A model generated the notes under the pieces. The model was not told the DNA's origin and did no database searches. It saw nothing but the letters and a program-made list of their open reading frames with translations. 64,000 nucleotides of DNA from Ceratopteris richardii (Eukaryota > Streptophyta > Polypodiopsida > Polypodiales > Pteridaceae). Location of the stretch: the NCBI GenBank assembly GCA_020310875.1, contig CM035437.1, positions 45,568,556 to 45,632,555 on the forward strand. The letters are read 5' to 3'. A program made the position numbers and the translations under genes. Positions 56,407-64,000 of the stretch are shown piece by piece. The stretch's first letter is position 1. Each line of letters begins with the position of its first letter.

Positions 56407-59400
56407 ATGGCTTCCACTGATTTCGAAGCAACACATGAAGAAGAGGTGCAACTCCTTCCAATGGAATCGGTAACTAAAGCAAGAGGTCACTGGTTCAGGG
56501 ACGATCAGCCAGTGTCGGACCTAATCTTCATGGCTACCATCAAGATCATGGACACAGACCATTACTTCCCTATCATGTCCCAAGATTTCAAGACTATAAT
56601 ACAAGGATTACCTCATATTGAGGATGTGTGGACTCATGCCGGAATTGAAGCATTCTTGAAGATACCTATATATGTACCAGATTTTCAGAGGTGTACACAG
56701 GTGATGAACACTATGCAGCCTGCGGGAACAAAAATATCAGTCCCAGAAGCGCAAGTATTGGACAAAGTTGGGACATGGAAGACCATACAGTTCACACATG
56801 AATTGATTAATAAAGCGTTTGGATGGAATCAAGCAGGGATAACTAGTGTGAAGGAAGAATGCCATGATCCGAAGAAGAGATCATTCCTGGAAATCAATCG
56901 AATTGACATAGAGGATGCTGTACGGCTGGTGCATCAACACTTCTGTTTTCCAAGTATGCACAGGTACACCGCACCTCAAAAGATAGTCGTCCAACTACTG
57001 TCACATGCCATGAGACAGATAGGCAATAAAGTGAATCTAACAGGCTATGTCCAAGAACGATTGTTTGAAGCCCAAAAGAAGTGGGGTCAGAAGAAATTTC
57101 AGAATGGCAGTTCAGCCTTGACATTATTGATCTATGAAGCTCTGGACATGAAGAATTGTTTAAGGGAGATGCCAACCTCAGAAGGGCTAGCTACATATGT
57201 GAAATCCGCCTCAGTTCCCAAGAAGAAGAAAAGTACTACAGGTGTGGAAGAGGCAGGAACTAGCTCCCAGCCAAGAATGAGAGGCACCAAAAGACTAAGG
57301 GAAGTCAAGACAGAGGAAGAAGGAATAGCTATGAAAAAAAGAGTCCATGTACTTCCAAAGGTGACACTTGTAGGACAGAAACAAATAACGGAAGAAGAAT
57401 TGACTAAAGCACTAGAAGAAACGCACAAATACACTGAGGGACAAGTCAACTTACCAGTGCAAGGACATCACTATCAGCAATCACAACAGGAGTCAAAAAC
57501 AAAAAGAAGACTCACTAAGGTCCACCGATACCGCGAAATCGGATTAGATAATTCCAGCTCATCTACTCAAGACAAAGAAGAAAAGGACACATCATTGTTG
57601 GATGTGGAAATTCGAAGTGAATCAAAAGATGATGGGCAATGGAACGAACTCAATGAAGTGAATTATGATGAAGAACCAGAATGCCCCAAATCGATTGATC
57701 AAGATATAAAAATGAAGCAGAGGACCACAAGCACAAAGACAGATGAGGAGATCTCGAGAAAGGAAAATGAAGATCAGGATATAGAAACGGAAGAACCATT
57801 CACACCTATCAGGGTTGTAGCAGAACCTTCCCCAATGGATGTCACTTTTCAGGGGAGTGCTACTAAAAAGAAGGCAGTAAGAAGCGATGATGAAGAACCC
57901 AAGATACAATTACAAGTTAGACAGCCACACAACGAGACACTTCAGGTGGCAAAAGGCAAAGATGTGCAATCAGGGGAAACTCCAGCAATAGCAAAGACAT
58001 GGTTAAATGTAGACATCGCTAAGCTCAAGCCTGTTGTGCAAGATATGATTCGAACAGCTCTAGATACACAACAGTTAATGCTTGATGCTGATGAAGATTA
58101 TGACCAAGCCATGCAAGAAAAGAAAGAACTTGAGAGAGCAGGCAAAGAGCTTTCTGAAGAACTATCCAAGGTGCAAGCACAAGCTCTGACAAGAGAAACG
58201 GAACTTCAAGAAGTCAAAACACAACACAGTATGCTAGAAACAGAACGGACAAAATTGAAAGACCAAGTCGTGGAACTAACAAAGAAATTAGAGATGAGCG
58301 AGACTGAGAAGACACGCCTTCAAGCACGCAGCAAAATATTAGAGTCTCAGCTCAAGGCCAGTATGGAGGAAGCTGACAACATGCGACACAGAAATAAAGA
58401 GCTAATGACAGCTCTCATTAGTGATCAGCCACTGGCAATAACTGATGACCCACAAAGAAATGTCAAAGACCTGGAAGATCAGATCACAAAATTACAAGAT
58501 CAGCTCAGACAGGAGCAAGAAGTCATAACGGATTGGGAAAAGAGATATATGGAGGACACAGCAGCCCTCAGAATGAAATGGAAAAAAGCAGAAAATAACT
58601 ACCCGCGACAGTGCAAGGAAGATACGGAGCACATGAACATTGTGGCTCAGGAATTAATGAAACATCAGGCAACTATTGCTAAGGCCGAAGAGGAAAGCAA
58701 ACAAAAAGATGATCTAATCAAACGACTGCAGGAGCAATTAGAGCAGCAAGCACAGCAGGGGACACCAGTAGTTCCGCCAAAGACCTCGGCTACTGTGGAG
58801 GAAGAGGTACGCCCTCTCTCTCCCCCCTTGTATACTTCACCAATAAGGGAGAAAAAGGAGGTTCCCTTAGAACCTAACACACAAAAACTTGCAGAGCTGA
58901 GCAGGACAGAAAGGGCACTACTGGTGTCCCAGCTTACGGCTGAATTTGAAGATCAAATCATAAATCTAATGAAAGAGGCTCAAATCGACAGCAAACAACT
59001 GGAGCAAATACTAAGGCCATTCAATGTACCATACGGGCTTTTGAAGGAACAAACTAGGCAGTACATAAAACATGCTACAAATAAGGAACCTGATCATAAT
59101 CTCCATTTTCGGCATGATACTTTTAAATATACTCAGGTGGAGTTCGAGGCAGCAAATCCAATTTGGAGAAGAAAGCTCTTGGAAAAGCACCCTACGCTAC
59201 GGGTACAGTGGGAAGCATCACCGTATGAGCTTCAAGTAAACCCATCATTTTGCCCACTACCCCGTCGAAGAGCATGGACGCAATTTTGGGAAGGCCAGCG
59301 CCAAGGTAGCATTAATAACCAATGGCTAAACTATCCGCTATTACCTAGCCCACCACACAACTACCTACCGACAGAGGAATACATGGTCAAAACCATGGAA

Positions 59401-59964
59401 TTTTGGCTTGCAAGATATTCTACCGTTCCTGATCTAGCAGTAAAAATGACAAATAAAATATTTAGCATGCTCCTTACAGTGATTAAAGTGTTCCAACACG
59501 CACAATATACTTTTTTGAATTTCATCGGCATTACGCAGGGCTCGGAGGCCTTAATTTTCGATTTATCTACTATTCCCAGCCGGTTAACAATTATGGCATA
59601 TTTTTCTCGGCTCATGTTTCTACCATCTACATACATGCAGACATTCGAAGAAGCATTCTTCACGGGCTTCTTCAAAATGGATTCAGAGATCTTCATCAAA
59701 ATGACCTCCAACTTGAATGCACGACTGGTGGCCTACGAGATAAGTTTCTTTGCTGACCATAGACAGGCACCAGAGGACGGAGTAAAGTCTCGACAATGGA
59801 AGGAGTTCATGTTATGTCATGCCAATCTGCTAAATCAAAGAGAGCAACAAGTCATTCAAACCTATACACGTCGCCACAAAAAGCCTGTCGGGGACGACAG
59901 AGTCCAGGAGGGGAGCAGTGTCGAAGGCGAGACGAGTAAGAAGAGGAAAAAAAGAAAGCAATGA
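56407..59964 (+). CDS. Gypsy-2 post-pol coiled-coil protein (about 1,185 aa)
   Basis: ATG 56407 is the first in a long open frame that ends at TGA 59962-59964, inside the 3' LTR. Residues 1 to about 265 form a probably globular N-terminal domain rich in Trp and Phe. About 265-535 is charged and low-complexity. About 538-782 is a long coiled coil (LKDQVVELTKKLE, KDLEDQITKLQDQL). About 830-1170 is a second globular part with aromatic and Pro motifs, and the end is a basic KKRKKRKQ tail that looks like a nuclear signal. No signal peptide or transmembrane segment is visible, so envelope function is not supported. Gypsy-1 has an ORF of similar layout in the same place. The function is unknown. Confidence 0.75.
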   Translation: MASTDFEATHEEEVQLLPMESVTKARGHWFRDDQPVSDLIFMATIKIMDTDHYFPIMSQDFKTIIQGLPHIEDVWTHAGIEAFLKIPIYVPDFQRCTQVMNTMQPAGTKISVPEAQVLDKVGTWKTIQFTHELINKAFGWNQAGITSVKEECHDPKKRSFLEINRIDIEDAVRLVHQHFCFPSMHRYTAPQKIVVQLLSHAMRQIGNKVNLTGYVQERLFEAQKKWGQKKFQNGSSALTLLIYEALDMKNCLREMPTSEGLATYVKSASVPKKKKSTTGVEEAGTSSQPRMRGTKRLREVKTEEEGIAMKKRVHVLPKVTLVGQKQITEEELTKALEETHKYTEGQVNLPVQGHHYQQSQQESKTKRRLTKVHRYREIGLDNSSSSTQDKEEKDTSLLDVEIRSESKDDGQWNELNEVNYDEEPECPKSIDQDIKMKQRTTSTKTDEEISRKENEDQDIETEEPFTPIRVVAEPSPMDVTFQGSATKKKAVRSDDEEPKIQLQVRQPHNETLQVAKGKDVQSGETPAIAKTWLNVDIAKLKPVVQDMIRTALDTQQLMLDADEDYDQAMQEKKELERAGKELSEELSKVQAQALTRETELQEVKTQHSMLETERTKLKDQVVELTKKLEMSETEKTRLQARSKILESQLKASMEEADNMRHRNKELMTALISDQPLAITDDPQRNVKDLEDQITKLQDQLRQEQEVITDWEKRYMEDTAALRMKWKKAENNYPRQCKEDTEHMNIVAQELMKHQATIAKAEEESKQKDDLIKRLQEQLEQQAQQGTPVVPPKTSATVEEEVRPLSPPLYTSPIREKKEVPLEPNTQKLAELSRTERALLVSQLTAEFEDQIINLMKEAQIDSKQLEQILRPFNVPYGLLKEQTRQYIKHATNKEPDHNLHFRHDTFKYTQVEFEAANPIWRRKLLEKHPTLRVQWEASPYELQVNPSFCPLPRRRAWTQFWEGQRQGSINNQWLNYPLLPSPPHNYLPTEEYMVKTMEFWLARYSTVPDLAVKMTNKIFSMLLTVIKVFQHAQYTFLNFIGITQGSEALIFDLSTIPSRLTIMAYFSRLMFLPSTYMQTFEEAFFTGFFKMDSEIFIKMTSNLNARLVAYEISFFADHRQAPEDGVKSRQWKEFMLCHANLLNQREQQVIQTYTRRHKKPVGDDRVQEGSSVEGETSKKRKKRKQ
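59906..59918 (+). promoter_or_regulatory. Gypsy-2 polypurine tract
   Basis: AGGAGGGGAGCAG abuts the 3' LTR start (TGTCG at 59919), where plus-strand DNA synthesis would begin. It lies inside the post-pol coding frame. Confidence 0.7.
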
Positions 59965-61251
59965 AAGAAACAACTTCACTAATAGGCAAATTTGAAGATG
60001 CATCTCTGCAGGAAGCCCCGCAGGGGCGCACACACCAAGGAAAAGCACGCAGCCAGAAGAAGGAATCAGGGCCAACATGTATCACCTATGTGGATGCTTC
60101 AACCTCGTGAGTAGCAGAGGTTTCAGATCAAGGCTTACGAGCTACATCCGCATATGTGCACTAATGGCGTGCGTGGCAAACCAAATCAACCAGGTCCAAC
60201 GTGTGCAACCAGGACAAATCAGAGCGCCTCTAAAACGTAATGCAAGATCAAGAATCAGACAATACTGACCACAGGGCGCGTGCGCGAAGCAAAGTCTGTC
60301 AAAGGCGCGTGCGTGAAGCAAAGTCTGTCAAGGGACGACAGAGGCGAAGAGGGGGAGAGTGTTGCAGAGCCAAAGAGCGCACAAAGCAGAGAAAAAGATG
60401 GGCCCCAAAATTTTTCCGATTTGGACCACATATTTTTGTAACATATTCATTCTTGTAATATATTTCCCTTTGTAAAGGCACTAGAGGAGTCCTCTAGATG
60501 CATTCCCACAGAAGAATAGAAGCTTACCCATGTAAAATAGTAGGAAATTAGCTTTTAGTGAATAAAGTGCCGGTCACTTGTGTGAAAGGACCATTTTTAG
60601 GGCACTAGTATATAAGTCAAATGTGACTCTTTGTAAAGAACTTTTTGCCATTGTGAGAAGAGAGAGCACAGAAATTCGAATTTGTGTCTTCTTCCCTCTT
60701 CATCTTCTTCTTCGCGAGCTTGTATGCATGTGTATTGCTTGGAAAGAGTGCTTGTGAGTGTTGTCTATCCTTGAGAGTGTTTCTTGGCTGTAGGAGAGGT
60801 GTGTGCGAGGTGTAGGAAGTGCTGAAGCGTAGGAAAGTATTTTCGCAATTCAGTATTTCTGTCATAACTTGAAGTAGGAGCGTCGGAATTGAGCGAAACC
60901 ACTGCCATTGGATGCGTCTTCTCGAGAGCTTTGAAACGCATATGCTATTCGCTATGTTTGGAGCTCTGAGCTAGGAGAAAAGTCCAAAATACTGACGGCT
61001 GCTGCACCAAGTATCGTTTCGTCTTGACCTACAGTTGAAGCTTGTTAGGATAAGCATTTACCTCATTTTCATTCTTAAGTAGTTCATTTGCATTGACCAT
61101 TACGTGATTGCGTGTCTTCATACACTCGGCTAGGTTAGTATACTCTTTGGATTGATAATTAAAAGCGTGTATCCCTATTATATGCACTTGTGAGGGGATT
61201 GAGGTATAGTCTCTTTCTCCGCAAGTCCCTAAGTTGAAGCTTAGGTCAACA
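59919..61251 (+). repeat. Gypsy-2 3' LTR
   Basis: This is the partner of 43864-45196, with the same length and a TATA box at 60609-60615. By eye there are about ten single-base differences from the 5' LTR, mostly C/T. The first 46 bases are coding for the post-pol ORF. GTTAC follows at 61252-61256. Confidence 0.94.
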
Positions 61252-61547
61252 GTTACCCCTTTAGGATCACTCGTTTTTGTCAGATCAAAGTTTCGGAGAT
61301 ATCTCGACCTCCTTTTTGAGCCCACAAGGTGAGGCCCACAAAAAACTAGGTCAGTTTCAAAAACTGTAACTTGTGTTCTGTTTGGCAACACTCATATATT
61401 CCACATCCAGAATTTCAAGCGATTCCATGTACTGTTGATACACAGAAACTATGTTTTTCTGAGTTCGAACTATCACGTCATAGTGCGACAGCGTTCAAGC
61501 AGAAGTGCTGCTTGTAGTGTTTTGCAGTGTTGTGAATTGCTGCAGAA
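61252..61547 (+). other. Copia-2 upstream region
   Basis: After the GTTAC duplication the sequence leads up to the copia-2 gag ATG. I see no primer-binding site here. The pre-insertion sequence continues on the left at 43863, so the leader of copia-2 may have been split by Gypsy-2. Confidence 0.45.
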
Positions 61548-64000
61548 ATGGCAAACACAGATGGAATGAGTCAGCTTATGAGTGATAAGCTGGACAAGAA
61601 CAACTTCCATGCTTGGAGATTCAGAATGATGAATTTCTTGCTTGGAAAAGGCTACTGGAAGTACATCAAGGGAGAGAACGAAAATGCTCCGTAGTTACTA
61701 GAGAGGAATCGGACTGTAGAACAAATAAGAGCATATGAGGAATGGAATCAAGGAGCACGAAAGGTAATGTACTGGCTATCTGTTAGCATACAAGATAGCA
61801 TGATTGGACACATATAGGATGCAAAGACTCCAAAAGAGGCTTGGAACAGTTTGGTCAAATTGTATGAGACCAATACAAAGGCACGGAAATTTCAACTCAA
61901 GAACGAGTTGCATACATTGGAGAAGAAGAGCATGTCAGTAAGTGACTTCACCTTGAAAATCAAAAGCATATGTGAGTCACTTGCATCTATTGGCATGAAT
62001 CTAGATGATGATGATGATAAGGTGGAAGTGTGTCTTTGTGGTTTAGGTAGAGGTTTTGGAACTGGAAGAGGAAATAGTAACCAAGACCAAAGTCAACAAC
62101 AGAATCATGCAGGAGGAAGAGGACAGTTTCGAGGCAAGGGAAGCCAAAGAGGGCGCATAAATTTCCAAAAAAATGATTCAGGTAATGACAGTAAAGGATG
62201 TTGGAATTGTGGTAAACCTGGACACTTTGAACGTGATTGCAGAATAAAAATAATAGAAGGCAGGAGAATAACTATACATCCACAAGTGTAGATGATTCTG
62301 AGGAGTTGTTCATGGTTCAACATCACATGATGAATATGATGTCTTCAAGTGTTTCAAAATCACACGATAATCTCTGGTATGTTGATTCAGGTGCTTCAAA
62401 TCACAAGACCAATCATGTGGAATGGTTTAGTACTTTGCAGAAATTGTCAGTTCCTGGATATGTTGAAACAGGTGATGACACATCACATCCTGTTGAGCAT
62501 ACAAGAAACATAGCACTATTGATGGAGAATGGAAAGGTAAAACATCTTGCTGATGTGTTGCATGTTCCAAATATAACAAAGAATCTGATTTCTATTGGAC
62601 AAATGGTTGACCAAGGATTACAAGTCAGGTTCAATGCTGATGGATTATATGTAGAAGAGTACAAGTAGGATGGACGATTGGTTGCCAAAGGAAACAAAGT
62701 GGGTAGGATGTTCACCTTAAATGTGAAGATTCCTGAAATGAATGCAACCATGTTTGCAAAAGGTGTAGGAGTTATTGCAGATATAGAGATGTGGCACAAA
62801 TGGATTGGACATGCAAACTTGCAAAGGCTGAAATTGATGCAGTCAAAGGAGATTGTCCATGGACTACCAAATTTCAAAGTTGCAGAAATGTGAAAGGTAT
62901 GTGTACCATGTCAATGTGGTAAACAGTCAAGAGCATCATTTCCACATGAAAAGCATGATAGTGAGAATGTAATAGAAGTAGTACATACATATGTTTGGGG
63001 TCCTACAAAGACCACATCTATGGGCGGTTGCAAGTTATATGTTACTTTCATTGATGACCATACACGCAAAGTATGGGTACATTTCATGAAGAGAAGAGCG
63101 AGGTGTTCACTCACTTCCAGAATTTTAAAGTTATGGTGGAAAAGCAGATAGGGAAGTACATTCAGACGTTAAGGTCCCATGGAGGAGGTGAATACATGTC
63201 AAATGCGCTCAACACTTTTCTAAAAAATCATGGAATTCGGTGTTAGTTTTCATGCAAGTACACACCACGACAGAATGGCATTGGTGAATGCAAAAATAAA
63301 CATATTGCAGAAATAGCAAGAGCCCTGATGGCTGAGAAGAATATGCCTCATTGTTATTGGGCAGAAGCTATGCATACTGCTGTATACATCATGAACAGAA
63401 CTCCGACTGCTACTATACATCAAGTTACACCTGAAGAGAAGTTTACAGGTAAAAAGCCAAACTTATCACATCTGAAAGTTTTTGGCTGTATTGCATATGT
63501 ACATGTCCCAGATGAATTGAGGATAAAGCTTGATCCAAAAGCAGAAAAGTGTGTCTTCATTGGATACTCCCTTGAGAAAAAGGGATATAAATGTTATAAC
63601 CCACTCACACGACAGGTAAAGGTGAGCAGAGATGTAGTATTTGATGAAATGTCAAGCTTCTATGCAGATGCCAAAGAAGGACTAAATCTTGAACCAAATG
63701 ACAAAAAAAATGCTGAAAACTCAAGTGCAGAATCTCAAGTCTTGAGCAGACCAGATGCATCATCAAGAAATAGTTCCAAGTCAAATCCATGGAGTGGAAG
63801 ATTGCGTGGAAATTTCAGTCCAGCAAATTCATCAAATACATCCAACAAAGGTAAAGAAAATCTTTCTGTAGGTCATAAAACATGTGCAAGCTTTGAAGAC
63901 GTTGATGGAGATTCAAGCGATTTAGAAAAGAGTCTTGATGAGGAACTTGGATTGCCCTCTGTGAAGAATCCAAGAGTAAGAAGGGCACATGCAGATGATA
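61548..64000 (+). pseudogene. gag-pol: Copia-2 gag-pol, broken and cut by the window edge
   Basis: ATG 61548 opens a Gag unlike that of the array copia (LDKNNFHAWRFRM). In-frame TAG codons are at 61692-61694 and 61815-61817. The knuckle CWNCGKPGHFERDC lies near 62200. A frameshift near 62240 leads to the protease (YVDSGASNH, near 62380). TAG 62666-62668 and TGA 62891-62893 interrupt the pre-integrase region. Integrase follows in several frames. The second catalytic Asp is His (RSHGGGEY, codon 63178-63180), while the Glu region (NGIGECKN) remains. The integrase end and linker are then open to the right edge, and RT and RNase H would lie beyond. It is a copia element of a different family from the array and is dead. 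Confidence 0.88.

Larger units (their letters stand above)
43864..61251 (+). mobile_element. Gypsy-2: complete 17.4-kb Ty3/gypsy retrotransposon
   Basis: Both LTRs are 1333 bp and begin TGTCG and end AACA. They are flanked by a perfect 5-bp duplication. The primer-binding site resembles the tRNA-Asp type used by Athila-like elements. The order is leader repeat array, gag, in-frame TAA, pol, duplicated retropepsin-like segment, basic ORF, and a long coiled-coil ORF that runs into the 3' LTR. The main frames are open apart from the gag/pol TAA, and the LTRs differ at only about ten sites by eye. This is the youngest large insertion here and may have moved recently. I see no chromodomain; the integrase end has a GPY-like QKRGYGPLII. 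Confidence 0.93.

Noticed and set aside
56407..59964. An envelope gene making Gypsy-2 a retrovirus-like element
   Set aside because: No signal peptide, transmembrane segment or cleavage site is visible; the protein is a charged coiled coil with a basic tail.

Overview
The window is plant nuclear DNA made almost entirely of LTR retrotransposons. The support is Ty1/copia and Ty3/gypsy polyproteins, a copia primer-binding site of the plant initiator-tRNA-Met type (TGGTATCAGAGC), and long elements inserted into one another. I see no host gene, rRNA gene, intact tRNA gene or CRISPR array. I cannot name the species; a land plant with a large, repeat-rich genome fits best.

Layout. (1) The oldest layer is a degenerate element at 1-659 and 38195-about 43075. 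It has 4.4 kb without open frames, then a polypurine tract and an LTR-like end. (2) Gypsy-1 (660-38194; 921-bp LTRs; target duplication GGAT, or AGGAT if the shared A is counted) is inserted in it. It carries a decayed gag, pol and a coiled-coil post-pol ORF. (3) A copia array (7942-35850) is inserted in that post-pol ORF. It has six LTRs alternating with five internal regions, and the whole array is bounded by one 5-bp target duplication, ACAAT. Adjacent units share nonsense mutations, so the array most likely grew in place by DNA recombination. (4) At 43030-43863 lie an inverted gypsy integrase relic and a copia LTR end with its primer-binding site. (5) Gypsy-2 (43864-61251; 1333-bp LTRs; target duplication GTTAC) is a young, near-intact 17.4-kb element. 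(6) A second, broken copia element (copia-2) runs from 61548 past the right edge. Its 5' end may be the LTR end at 43706, with Gypsy-2 inserted between.

How the genes work together. Each element encodes Gag (particle) and Pol (protease, reverse transcriptase, RNase H, integrase; the order differs between copia and gypsy). In both gypsy families a single in-frame TAA separates Gag from Pol, which suggests termination read-through. Both also carry a long coiled-coil ORF after pol. Gypsy-2 further has a dense CGATA/GATCG repeat array in its leader, two HX6H/CX2C modules ahead of the integrase core, and a duplicated retropepsin-like DTGA segment after pol. These Gypsy-2 features and the copia array are the most interesting parts of the window. 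Repeat boundaries, differences and shared mutations were read by eye.
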